Assembly (NCBI GenBank): GCA_016165875.1
Contig: JABBOT010000012.1
Coordinates: forward strand, 9,638,805-9,702,804
Length of the DNA: 64,000 bases
Origin: Acanthopleura granulata
Lineage: Eukaryota > Mollusca > Polyplacophora > Chitonida > Chitonidae
Direction: 5' to 3'
Below are positions 25,781-39,200 of the stretch, piece by piece (the first letter of the stretch is position 1; each line of letters starts with the position of its first letter). The translations under genes were made by a program, and so were the position numbers. The notes under the pieces are model-generated. The model did no database searches, was not told the DNA's origin, and saw nothing but the letters and a program-made list of their open reading frames with translations.

Positions 25781-26438
25781 CAGAAAATTCTACCATAGCA
25801 TTTACAAGCTGGCATTGTATTGGGTAAATGTTTTTTGTTGTCTTTTGTGAACTCCTTTGTTATGGTTGAAGTTGTAAAAAGAGTTAATGGTTTTAGTTTC
25901 GATGGCTTTGGGTTTGCGCTGTTTAAGTAAAAAAAGTAAAAAAGTGAGGAGAAGAAGCCTTGAGTTGATGAAACAGTAGTAAGTTAAGCATTATCAAAAC
26001 TTGAGTTTGATGAAACATGAGTACAAGTAAGTATTATCGATCATGCATGTTGCATACAAATCAAGGACGGGGTTTTATTATGACATAATCTAACAATGTT
26101 GGTAAACGTCTACTCAAAAGTTTTGGTTTTAATCTTAATATTTGAGTATACTGTTAGTGATGAAAAATTTTTTCTTGTAATCGTTTGTTTCAGCAAAGGT
26201 AATCCTTTGTCTTCTTGTCATTCATTTTTAAGTCTTCTAGGATGTTAATGGAAACATCAAAACCTTAGTTTGATGAAGAAGCTGTTAATAGATTTTTCGG
26301 ATTCTTTCCTTTTTCACCAGTGTTAATTGTTCAGTGGTATCTCGGTTGTTGGCTTGACTGATCATTTTTAGTTACGCAAAGCAGTGCTTAATTCTTGTAA
26401 TGAAATTTACGTAATGCTAAATTATTAAAACATTTCCA

Positions 26439-26444
26439 AATAAA
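26439..26444 (+). terminator. PPARGC1 polyadenylation signal (candidate)
   Basis: AATAAA lies 659 bases after the PPARGC1 stop, at the end of an AT-rich presumed 3' UTR. Another AATAAA follows near 26540, so the exact site is uncertain. Confidence 0.5.
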
Positions 26445-27099
26445 ACAAGCTGTTAAGCCACAAGGATGCCTTTTTTCTTTCTTCAGAATTTTGTTAATTT
26501 TATTGCAACAAACTTATGTATCCATTATTTTGATATGGAAAATAAAGTTACCACACTTACTTGCAAATATTGGATTGTACTGTGGTTGTCTTCGAGACCA
26601 GATGGCATAAATGTTGCCAGGTGTTTCATTCCGGTTAGTTTGGCTCTCTCAGAGCATGACATTGTGCTGAGCAGTAGAGCCTCACAAGTTTTATCCCAGG
26701 TGCTGAACCCTAAGCACAGGAAATCATGAGGAAGACAGTGAAAGTATAATTATGCTCATCACAATTTGAATTCCTAGTTCTGAGGGTTCTCAAGTGTGAT
26801 CAAGAGCAAATAGGCTGTGTGGAATCCACCATTGGCCCATGAGTTGTTCAAAATGACTTGCTCTGTATGGTTCTGTAGCAATGATTGTGAAAAACTCGCA
26901 GCCGTACCAGCACTTCTTCACACAAGTCAGGGAAAGATTTTTGCACGGCTTTTGTCTGAGCAGTACACAGCAAATTTGCACTGATTTCAATTTGACAATT
27001 TTTGATGACAAACAGTTCACTGATGTGCCAAGTCTTGACCAGCCTAGTATGGTAGTGTATGGGCAAATCTGGTGTCTGAATCGCTGTTAGGTTAAGCCT

Positions 27100-27260
27100 A
27101 GCCCATGCTGGCATCCTCTCCAAACGTATGTGGGATTATCCGCCAGCAACCTGTGGATGGTCGTGGGTTTCCCCGTGGGTTATGTCTGGTTTCCTCCCAC
27201 CATAGTGGGATCATTCGTGGAGCTAGATAGGATGTTTTAAATCCTTTGTGAAATGTTTTA
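27100..27260 (+). mobile_element. SINE core fragment
   Basis: CAGCAACCTGTGGATGGTCGT, GTTTCCCCGTGGGTT and GGTTTCCTCCCACCATA match the main SINE core. It ends in a duplicated short TTTTAAATCCTTTGTGAAAT segment. Confidence 0.65.
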
Positions 27261-27379
27261 AATCCTTTGTGAAATCAGTAATGGGATAGATTCATACAAA
27301 CCTCTATGGATTTTGAACATTAAAACCTTACTGAAGTTACCCAAAATGCTCTAGATACATGTATTTGGATTTTTCTTTA

Positions 27380-27500
27380 AAATTGTTTTATGCCATACAC
27401 AAGAATATTTCACTCGTGCCATGGTCACCAGTATTGTTTGAGTGGAGGAAGCCTGAGTGAACCGCCAACCTTTGGCTTTACGTCGACAACCTTTCTTCAC
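27380..27500 (-). mobile_element. Truncated SINE, minus orientation
   Basis: GTTTTATGCCATACACAAGA and ATATTTCACTCGTGCCATGG are the reversed SINE end, followed by an eroded core. Confidence 0.5.
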
Positions 27501-27539
27501 AGGTCTTCACGTAAGACCACCAAAGAGGGCATTGTTGAT

Positions 27540-29560
27540 CTTACTACCAACAAGGTCGCGAACAATTAAAAAGAAATCTTGAAATTCTGTCAGAGAATGG
27601 TATTGTTCCCACATCTCATCTGACCAAGAGTTAGAAAGGCAAGCACCTTATGTCCTTCAAGATTTCTTCACAGCATGCTCCGAGGCAGAAAATGAAGATT
27701 AGCTCCACCAAAGCATATCCAGTAAACAAAGAGCCCTGTGCCTCCTAGTACGTCCACAAAGTGCACCTGACTGAGCCTCAGGGAAAACCTTGTCACACAT
27801 CAAAGGAGACACCTTTAAAGAAGTGACTTTATATTCATAAAACTTTATTTACAATTTATTTACATCTGTATTATTTTATCACAAGAAGCACAAATGTCTG
27901 CAGGAAAACTGTCTCCTTTGTACACATTTTGAAACACTTTGCCTCAAATATCATAACTGCAAAAAATTTCCACTGCTACACCAGTTTTCATGGTGACTTC
28001 TCATTCTCATAAGATAACCTGAAAGCCTGGATACATTTTACCTTTAATTAATGGGTGCTTGGATGTTTCATACACAAAAAAACTATACAACACAGAACTA
28101 TATACAGTCAGCCTAACTACAACTGCACTCCATGTAAACCACTACACTACATGTAAGTACATCTTATGTACAGGTACTTGCATTATAACCAAACCTCCAA
28201 GGGGCCCCTAGTCTGAGAAGCCTTTATAATTCTCCCACTCAGCAGCTACTCAAAGAATAAGCACGTTTCTGGTCGTGGGCTGGATCACTGTTACCATAGC
28301 GGTTTGAAAATGATCAGATTGTAAGGTGATAAAACATAAATATTACATAAAGTTAAGATGAAAGAGTGTGAAAAGTTAGTTGTAAATGTGGTCTCCAATA
28401 TTTGTTTCAATTTTTCTTCAAGGAGGAAGAGACATGTAAAATAGTTTTTGTATGATGGATATTTGGGACACATTTTGGTATATATAGTGTGTGTGTAATA
28501 ATGTTATGGTTGAGCATGTAACATGATTAATAAATATTTTTGCACTATAATCTGTCCTTTTCAGCTAACAAACATGTTCAACCTGGTTCTGGATCATATT
28601 TATATTTTCAATATGTTCATAAATATTATCATCATTCAGGTTAAATGTATATGTTTGGATTCAAACAACAAATTTACATTCAAATAAATTTATCAGATAT
28701 GCATCAAATCCTTATTTAGAACATTATTATGCAATGATGATAAATACCACAAGTTGGTCACAAATACCCACCATATAAAAATATTTTCAAATAAACCCTT
28801 TTCTCCTGAAAGACCATATTTGTAAATCAGTTTTGACACTCTTTCATCTGATTTCCCATCATTTTTATGTTTTCCTCTCCTTTAACTCTGGCAAATTTGA
28901 TTTATTGATTGATTCAGGTTTAATGCCGTGCTCAAGAATTTTTCACATGGTGAAGTTTACGGGCAGAGGAAACCAGAAAGACTGGAGTAAACCACTGTCC
29001 TACGAGTTGGACAAATTGTCCTGCACACCACTAGATGTTATTTGTAAACATTTGAACACAAAGCTGTACATTTTGTATCAGCGTCACAAAACTGTCTTTC
29101 CACACAGTTACATGTATGTTTTAAATACTGTGCTCACTGCCGAGGTCGAACACCCCACAAAATACATAGGAAATGAATTCTAGAGGACATTTACAATGCT
29201 AAAATTGCATGTTACATTTAAATAGCTTAAATATCTGCCTAATGACTAATGTTCATTTAATGCTGACAAATTTGACATGGGTCAATGTATCTGATGGCCC
29301 TAAACATAGATGTGGCTATCTAGCTCTAAGATTGTCAACACACCTTCACCTTTCACATACTGTAGTATGCAGATCCATGAAGTGAATCAATAATTGTTTA
29401 TATGCGGATGAAACAGGTGGCGGGAAACCGAGCATGGCAAACCAGTGGCTGTACATCCCGGCTGAATGGATATAACATTTGAATAGTCACTCGCTTCTAA
29501 ACCATATGGGTCCATCTCTGTAATGTTGGAGTTGTCACCACATAAAACTGTAACAACCAA
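27540..29560. other. Tail-to-tail intergenic region, no gene seen
   Basis: AT-rich sequence between PPARGC1 and the SLU7 downstream arrays. A reversed SINE-like fragment (AATGCCGTGCTCAAGAATTT) lies near 28905-28990. No coding signal is supported. Confidence 0.4.
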
Positions 29561-29564
29561 AATA

Positions 29565-29900
29565 GTAGGTGGCTGTGTAACCTCACTGACTGTGTAACCT
29601 CACTGACTTTTACACCTGACAAGATTAATACTGGTTGTAACATCAGAGTAGTCACAAGTGTAACATCATAGCAGTCACAGGCTGTAACATCAGACTAACT
29701 ACTGGCTGTAATGTCAGACAACCGACTAGATGTGACAACAAAATGGTCACAAGCTGTATAGTGTCACTCGTCACTGACTGCAACATCAGATTAATGACTT
29801 AACATTAGACTCATACTAGCCACAAGCTGTCTTCTAGGACCAGCAGTTCTGGCAACAAAATAGTGACTGTAACATCAGAGCACATCCTCAGACATGATCC
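29565..29900. repeat. Degenerate ~32-bp array downstream of SLU7
   Basis: Imperfect units on GCTGTAACATCAGA with TAGTCACAA linkers. This array merges into the next one, and both lie in the presumed SLU7 3' UTR or just beyond it. Confidence 0.6.
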
Positions 29901-30260
29901 ATGGGGTCATGTGTGCTAAGAATTGACCCATAGGAGTATCTATTCTTAAAAACAAGCCATAGGGTCATATGTCCTCAGACACTACATGTAGCCATGTGAT
30001 TGTATGTCCTCAGAATGAGCTCTGGGATCACTTTTCAGAAATGAGTCACTGGATCATTTGCTCTCAGAATTAAGCCATGGGGTCCAGTTATCAGAAATGA
30101 ACCACAGGGTCCTGTACTCTCAGAAATGAGCTATGGGGTCTTGTGCTCTCAGAAATGAGCCATGGGGTCCCGTTATCAGAAACGAGCCATAGCGTCCTTT
30201 GCTCTCACAAAAGGGCCATAGCATCCTGTGCTCTCAGAAATGAGCCATGGGGTCCTCTGT
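29900..30260. repeat. ~29-bp array copied from the SLU7 stop-codon context
   Basis: Units contain CTCTCAGAAATGAGCCATGG followed by GGTCC. The 25 bases at 30146-30170 are identical to 30231-30255, which contain the last codons and TGA of SLU7. Copies get steadily more diverged to the left. Confidence 0.85.
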
Positions 30261-33200
30261 CCTCAGCCTCTTCATCCTGAAAGCCTCCATCTCCTCCTCT
30301 GTAGGAGCCTTGGCCTCAAACATGCTATTGTATGGCCGCTTTCTCTCATCCATGGCCAACAGTTCATCTGCTCGTCTCTGACTTTCAGCTTCCTTGCGCA
30401 AAGCCTGCAAAGCGGCATTTTATTTGTTTACTTGATTGTTGTTTGAACTCATATTCCAATGAAACATTTGCAAGTGGTAAGGTTTTGGGTGTGACATTTG
30501 ATACTTTCACGAAATGAAACAGTGTAGGATTTTTAGAACTCCTATTTTACACTGTATAGAAGAGTTACTTCACAAACTGATATATCGCACCAGTGGGAGT
30601 ATTTGCTGTACACTTTGTCACATGTTATCAGGAGACACGATCAGATCACTTTAAATCTCACCTCTTTCATTTTCCTTTCTTTCTTGTCATCCTCATCCTC
30701 AGAATTACTGTCACTATCAGACTTCCTATGCTTTTTCTTGTGCTTCCTCTTCTTTTTCTTCTTTTTCTCCAGCTTCTCTTTATGTTGCTGAATGACAATA
30801 AATCCATCTAAGATGACACATACTTGTATGTTTTCACCATACTTAACATCCAAGTATTTCAATCAATGTTTACCTTAACGCCTATTTATGGGAAAGTTGT
30901 ATTATGAGATGCCTGCCATGACAAACCTGGCAGTATTAACTTTAACCTTTGTTTTAAAAGGTGTTGCCCTTGAAAGCCCTGGATTTATTCTTGAGTACTG
31001 TCACAGCAGCAGAGGATATGACTGGACTGATCCACATGGTCAAGATGGTATAAAATCAAGTCCCCTTTTTAAGCCAAAATAGTTTGAGAAACACCAACAT
31101 GGTTTTCATTTCAGATATATCATTTATAAAGGAATTTTAACAACATACATATGGATACTATATACAATATTTGCATAATATCAGTTACATGAAAAATTCT
31201 GTAATGTTTCCATGCATCTTATCCCTCACCTCGACCAGTGACCTGACAGGTTCCTCCTCCTCAGCATCTCCCTCTCTGCCTGAACCCCTCATGATGGCAA
31301 GGACACCTGCCTAGGGGAAACACAACAGAACTTACTTATATACATGTAGTCAAAGTAAAAAAAATCCACATAAATAAAGACTGTTTGCTCCAAAACAATC
31401 GCTATAACTTCAGTTCCCGCTGTGCCTGACTTCCTCTCCAGATGCAAGTGGGAAGGTCTGACAGCAAAAGGCAGATAGTGGTGGGTTTCTCCGGGACTCT
31501 GCCCATTTTCCTCCCACCATACTGCTGGTTGCCGTCGTATGAGTGAAATATCGTTGGATACCGCTTAAAAATCCAATCAAGTAAATAAATAGATATTAAC
31601 CAGTGGTTTCTTCTTGCAGTAAAAGCCATCCTTGGGTGAGATTAAAGATTATGCACAAGATACCTTCAAAGCTTTGGCGAGACAAGCTTTACAACCACAC
31701 TCTTCATGATATATGTGAAATCACCAGCCTGGGAAACACACGGAATTGTATCTCTGACTGTCTCATGGGAATGAGGTGATGATGTTTACCTCTGCGGCTT
31801 CCTTGCCTGCCTCCCCTGTACAGTAGGACTCCTTCACGCAGGAGTAACAACACTTGTAGCCCCAGATCCCGTCCTTCCAGTAGGATCCCCATACACTCTG
31901 AAACAGGACATACACATTAAAACATGTAATATCCATGAAACATAATCAATGACAAGACAGCAATGACGAAGGATTTGTTTCATATAATATTTGTTGCAGT
32001 TGCAAACTACTGCTTAGACACACAGTTCACTAATACCTTAGAACAAAAACAGGCCAAGAACAGTAGTAGAAACAGGCAGAAAATTGTCAGAAATTACAAT
32101 ATGACAGTCGAAAAAAGCAATTACAAAGTTTACATGCGAGATGAATTTCCCTACGATTCTCTACTTGTCCACAAGTCCAGCACATATTGCAGTTTGACTT
32201 TAGGTCACAATACTTGCTGTCAACACCGCAGTTCAAAACAATTAGAAACTTCTTACAAATGAATATTTCAAGTATACATACATGGTTCATCAGACCAAAT
32301 TTAAAACTTGAAAGTGAATAAAATACAAATATATTAACAAACTTTAGGTTCAGAGGTGGCCGATTAAACATGGTATTTACTGTGTGGTTGTTGATGTAGA
32401 TATCCTCCTCATATTTGGAGCGGATCACTGGCTTTTCCTGGCCTTTCAGAAGAGTACCATGTCTGGAATATTCCACGTAATCCTCCTACAACACACATGT
32501 AGCAACATTCCACGACATAAGCGTAACACGTACCAGAAAACACAGCTGTTACAAGTGAGTTATTTACTTGAATGTTGTTAACACTGTACCTCTACACTCA
32601 TGAAGCTTTCACTTACAAAATGGCACAGAGTTTTATGGGTGGAGGAAACCAGAGTGCCTCGTGGTAAACCACCAAACCTTGGCAAGTTACTGAAGCACTG
32701 TGTGACATGTAGTCTTGTACATCACATAAAATTGGTTTAAAAAAAGCTGTCTTCAATGATCATGAAACTGCAAATGGCCGCAGGAACACCATCAACTGTT
32801 TATCAATGACAATGGGGGGATATTATGCTACTAGAGTATTACCTAGGCATCTAGTAATGACATTACAGTAATTCGTCTTTTGCATTTACTTCCAAGACAG
32901 TTTTTCAAACATATTCTGAGTTTGTAATTTTGTGTAGACTTTGTTTTTGTAGGGGAGTGTCCAACCAATATAGCTTTGTCTCCACAATCAAATCCAAACA
33001 ATGCATAAATTGCATTGAAAATTTCCGTTTCACATGCAAAAAGGTTGGAGAATTGGGGTACTTTTTACATACTGCTATTCTGTAAATAGACTACGACTCA
33101 TAACAATGCACTGCCTGCAGTTACGTCTCATGCCTTGAATTAAGAACTTCCTTAATTTTGTATAAACACAGATCGATTCAACTTCATCTGAGAGAGGAAG

Positions 33201-36200
33201 AGATCGAGATCAGCTACAAAAGTTAGTTGACAATTCTCGCTCCCATGCTTCACAATAATTAATTTACTTATTTATTCGATTGTTGTTTAAAGGCTACACT
33301 CAAGAATTTTTTTTATGTTTTTGGAGGCTCCAGAAACAGGATAGCAGGGGCATTCACAATTCACCCTCCAAGGTCATGTTGACGACAATGTGTGACCTTA
33401 CTGTCTGAGCCAAGAGCAGTTCCTTGGGAGGAGCCTCTAGATGTTCCTGTCCCCCATACTTGTCCAGGATTCCCTTCTTCTGACTGCTCTTCTGGGTCGT
33501 TTTCCTGTCCTCCACCTCTTGGTAGAGCAGCTCCGTTTTGGTGGGGTCAGCCTGTAGCTGGATGTCGGTCCCTCTCTCGTATGCCTCCCAGGCAAACACT
33601 GCCAACATGTACCACACAACATTGATAACAAAAACACACAGAGAATGATGTGCACCATATCCGGAAAAGTACCATCTGACACTGATAAGAGAAAGCCTTC
33701 GTGGCTCAGTTGGATAGCATTCTACCACAACATAATGACCCAGAGCCTCTCACCAATGCGGTTGCTGAGGGTTCAAGTCCAGTTCATGCTGGCTTCTTCT
33801 CTTGCCATACGTGGGAAGGTCTGCCAGCAACCCCCTGATGGTCGTGGGTTCCCCTGGACTCTGCTTGGTTTCCTCCCACCATAACGCTGGCTGCCATCGT
33901 AGAAGTGAAATATTCTTAAGTATGGCATAAAACACCAATGAAATAAAAAAAACACAACATGACATAAAACATTTCACACAAGAATACTGCACTGTCTCTA
34001 TAAATCACTAGTGCATTTGCATTTAGCCCACCTGTTACCAGTGGAAATATTTTATCTATAGGTTTTTTTTGATTAATGCTTAATGCTACACACTAATCTC
34101 AAAAATATTTCACATATACCATGGTTTATGATATAAGGCATATATAAGAAAATCACCACACCTATCCAATAACCACAATCAAATCACTGTGTTGATTTTA
34201 ACATTCTAACAGTGATCCTCATATTCAATACATTTGGTTTCAATCCTTCTATACGCTGATGCATTTCCTTAACATCACATGACAGTATCGCTAATTAAAT
34301 TCTGAAACTTACACTGTCTCAAAGCAAAATTATTGGCATCTCCAGAGGATCGAACAAAATTATCTCCAGCATACTCCAACCTGCAACCAGGAACACAAAA
34401 TATCGTAAAAATAAAATACAAAAAGTTTTCATAATTTATTTCAGGATAAAAGAGCAATGTTATTTCATGTTTGTCCTAGGCAGTCCTCTTCTCCTGTGGT
34501 CCATATACAACCCCAGATCCCTTATCCATACCTCTCAATCACCCAAGTTGATTTTAAAATGCATAAAACAGTTACGGAAAGCCAAGAAAATTTAGACATA
34601 ACTCACTCTTTATCAGTCTGCCCAGAATTCTTGAAAGGATTTTCCCTCATTGATCGTGTCTTTGGGTCATAGTAAGCTGAGTTCAGGTCCAAGTTGTACA
34701 AGTACTACCAAAAGAAGCAAAACAATGATACAGTGTGATGTCCATGTCTACCACTGTTATGTATGGCCATAACATCCTGTGCAACTCTATATTCAATGAC
34801 ATCATTCTAACATGCACAGTTGAAAATGTCAAGGAACCATGATTTACAACGTCCGAATCACAATGCGCAAGTGTCAGTTCATTATTCCTGTGACCTGATT
34901 TAATGTCACAAGGCCAAAGGCTAGATGTCATGGCAGGTTAGCACATTACACGGTTAAGGGGCACATGGTATGAGTACCCAATGGGTATAAATAGCAATCA
35001 CCATGCTGATGACACCAGGTCTTAACAAATACTCCCCTCACTCTCTTGGTATATTTAGGGGACACCGTAGTACTTTGTGGCATATACATGCATTTTTTTT
35101 ACAAGCAGTTTCCCTGAGTTTGAAGTAAATTCATCCTGTGACTGACAGAGCAATGCAGCTTATGCAATATTTCTAGACATATTAAAATCTTCCTTGGGTT
35201 AATAGTAAAGGTGACAGTAAATAGGTTCTCATCACCTTGGCAGTGTCTTCTCTGATCCTCAAATTCCGTACGGTAATTCTCTGCTTGGTCTCAAACTTCT
35301 GACCAGGCATGTCTGCATCTTCTGCATATTTATCTTCATCATCACTGTCATTTCCCGTCTTCTTCTGTATTGGAAAGACAAAGGATGTTTCACAAACTCT
35401 ACACTAACTATAAACAAAAACATAAACTGCAAATAAGAAAACTGAATAAAAAAGTAAGTAAATGTGTAAATAAATAAATAAACATGTAAATGAATAAATC
35501 ATTTACCACTAAACCAGCATCACAGAATAATAGAGAACACAAGAAACACTCATTATTCAAATTAACCTTTAAAGCACGTGTATTGAAAGAACAAGCCACG
35601 TACATTGTACACCATATTTACCACAGGCTTCAGAATGACATTAATGAGTTCTAAAATGACTCCGGACATGTGACAGACCACATACCTCTTCTACTTTGTC
35701 AGTTTCTCCTGTGAACACTGATTCCTCCAGCTTCTGGGCTTTTAATGCCTGCTTAGCCTGAAAACAAGATGTCAAAGAATTTATAATACACTGTGACTTA
35801 AACAGTTCTGAACCGGCCATACTGTTCAGTAAGGTTCAAACACAGCACTGTGTAGCAGCATGTCACTACAACACTGGCTGTGGTACCATACAGTTACAAA
35901 AAATGTGTAGTACTGTTCAGTAAGGTTCAAACACAACACTGTGTAGCAGCTGCTCTGCACTCTGTGGCAGCATGTCACTACAACACTGGCTGTGATACCA
36001 TACAGTTACAAAAAATGTGTAGTACTGTTCAGTAAGGTTCAAACACAGCACTGTGTAGCAGCTGCTCTGCACTCTGTGGCAGCATGTCACTACAACACTG
36101 GCTGTGGTACCATACAGTTACAAAAAATGTGTAGTACTGTTCAGGGACATATCAATACCACAGTGATTACTGGTCACACACAGTACAGAGCTGCTGTGAG

Positions 36201-39200
36201 TCATACACTAACCTATACTAAATTTATTGGGCACGTTGTTTTGGAGTGCCATAGAGTTGAAAACTGTGAGGTATTGTTCAGGGACCTTTCTACTCACTGT
36301 ATTGCAGTTACCATACATCACTATGTGATTAAAGTTCTATTGGGTACAAGTACATATTATTGCATACAGTGTTTTCTGGTTCAATCTGAGTCAACAGATT
36401 TTTAATAATTATTAAGTATGACAACATGCCATTGGGTGCATTACAAAGTAGTCAGCATATTGGTCCAATTAAAGTAGAGGCAATCAAGAGCAAATATCTT
36501 AATGAAATAATACAAAAACTTTCACTCACTTCCTCAATTTTGGCATAGTCTTCAATAATTTTTTGATGTTGCTCTGGGTCATATCCATTCCATCTATCCC
36601 TTTTTCCATCAAAATCGAAGTCCAATTTAGGCTGAAGAAACTCGTCTGGGGCAATATTTTCACCTGTGTATTTAGCACCAACTTTTCGGGGCCGCTAGAT
36701 TCCATAAAAATAGTCGAAGATTTCTTATACAGCAAGACATATGCATGCAAATAAACTTTGGTAGCTCTATTTTAACCACTTTAACTACCAAAAACGTAAC
36801 ATAGCTGTAAAGGGTAGGGTTTGTATATTTTAAAAAAGATGCTACAAGAAGTTTACCCTAAATGATCTAATGTTTCATTCGTAACTACATTGCTTATTTT
36901 TCCTGATTCTGAAAGTTGTATTGATTTTAGAAAGTTGTTTTGGGGTTTAATTGGACGGATGGGCGATAGCCTACTGGAAAAAGCTGAGTTTCACCACCAG
37001 AAATAATATTTTATGACATTCATTTGTCTCTAAAGATGTACTTTCTTGGACGAAACTGTAGGTAATTTACAGTATTCAAAGTTAAACCCAAAGGTCCGCA
37101 AAAAGTTTTGCGATGTCACTGGCAACAAACTGTATCAATATGGTCAACACAACCCAAAACACAATCCAAACCTTTTGCTGCAATTAACTTTCAGGTCAAG
37201 GGCTAACCACTTATTCTTCAAACCATCGCTTCCTGGTAGTTTCAGAATTTTATGTGTTTTGCAGCTATAGATGAAACTCAGCGACTGCTACAAGTACACA
37301 CTGCATTAAAACAAACGATGTTTTCCTGGTTTTACTTACCTCCACACAGTCCTTTTCCTGGTTTTACTTACCTCCACACAGTCCTTTTCCTGGTTTCACT
37401 TACCTCCACACAGTCCTTTTCCTGGTTTCACTTACCTCCACACAGTCCTTTTCCTGGTTTCACTTACCTCCACACAGTCCTTTTCCTGGTTTCACTTACC
37501 TCCACACAGTCCTTTTCCTGGTTTCACTTACCTCCACACAGTCCTTTTCCTGGTTTCACTTACCTCCACACAGTCCTTTTCCTGGTTTCACTTACCTCCA
37601 CACAGTCCTTTTCCTGGTTTCACTTACCTCCACACAGTCCTTTTTCTTGTGTGTTAATGACCCACAGTTTTCACAGGCACCTTTTCTGAATTTTGTGGCA
37701 ATCTGACCCTACAACCCAAGAGGGGGACACCTCATGTGTCAATCAGATAACAAATCATAATCAACTTCTGGTTCTCAAGGAGCCTGCATGTCCCCCAGCA
37801 ACCAACACTTATACCTTATATCAATCACAAGATTGCTGCTATGTTAAGTGAATGTCAAAACACAACATTTCTAAATGTCCTCAAGTTTTTAACTACGCTA
37901 TTTATCAGGTAGTATGAAACAAAAACAATAGTATATTGGACTATTTCTGATGGCACTTGATACTGGATGCAATGTTCCTTGTAAACCATGAGAATAGCGT
38001 TTATAACATTTACTTCTCTGCGTACATCAATATCGTAACAATAATATTTTTCATTTGTTTAACTGGTGTTCAAGCCTGTACACAAAAACTTTTCATTTAC
38101 ACAATACAAAGTTGGTCGGGGTGGAAAAAAAAGTCCCCAAAATAATCGACCACACTTCACAAGATATATGGCAAACTTCCTAACTTACAGATGGAGCCGC
38201 ACCAGTAAGGGATGGGTTTGAGCCTATGACCATAATGGTAACAATGGTTGATGGGTTGTAGGCAGAGGGAGCCGATATACTCACCAACTAACTAGGTATT
38301 AAGTCTTTCTAGACCACAACAGACCAAACGGCTGAGATATTTTATTAGCTATCTTAACACACATTGTCACAACAATTCTGTCAAGTTCAGAAAAAAAGTA
38401 TACATGTAATTTAGCTACAACTTTCAATCCAAACTGAATTTCATATGTTAAATGTATCAGCGGCTGTGAATCCAAGTTCAGGTCAAGCTCTTTTCCTCTC
38501 TGGCCATATGTGGGAAGGCCTGTCAGCAACATATCAATGGTCATGTGTTATACGTGGGCTCTGTCAGGTTTTCTGCCACCACAATGCTCGTCACCGTCGT
38601 GTAAGTGAAACATTCTTGAGTATGGCATAAAACACCCATCAAATAAATAAATACATAAACCCATTCTCAAAGCAATCACTGCAGGTATATATTGGGCATG
38701 TGCCTCACAACAGATCTCTGAAAAGACATGAATAAACATTGACTCACCTCCTTCACGCCTCTCTTGTACCATTCACCCATCTGTGAGAATGTCTTGAGAT
38801 TTTCTGCTTGTTGCCGCTGATGGCGGAGAGTGGGCGCTGACGCTCCGAAGTACCATGGAGCCTGCATGATGTACTGAGGTATATGTGGGTTGATATCCCT
38901 AGAAAAGCCAATATTATATTTCTGAGACTTACAATCAAATCAGTCACATTCACTTAACATTCTAATGAAAAGCTAAGAACGGATGACTTGCCATGGCTGT
39001 TAGAAATGGTTAAACCAAACACAGAAAAAAAAAATTTTTTTCTTGAGAATTATAACTTTGGTTCACTAAAAACTAAAGCTTTCATCTTTTATGTGATCTT
39101 AAATTTTCTGAATCTTTCCAGCTTGGTTACTGTGGAATCCTTGGTCACGACATGCAAAGTCTTTGAGATGAAGTACGGAAGGGCAAATTCAGCTAGAAGT

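Noticed and set aside
27841..27870. TTTATT sites as the SLU7 polyadenylation signal
   Set aside because: More than 2 kb past the stop in AT-rich DNA where such hexamers are frequent; not assignable from sequence alone.
30593..30862. Leu/Phe-rich plus-strand ORFs and a Lys-rich minus ORF
   Set aside because: The plus ORFs are shadows. The Lys-rich frame is SLU7 exon 13, whose true limits are 30787-30662.
33693..33770. Possible tRNA gene with A and B boxes
   Set aside because: The head continues into the SINE core and tail, is found in several copies, and has no proper acceptor-stem pairing.
37252..37689. 145-codon plus-strand ORF with a regular 32-residue repeat
   Set aside because: It is the antisense reading of the SLU7 donor minisatellite. 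A 32-bp unit without stops in any frame automatically gives a 32-residue repeat.
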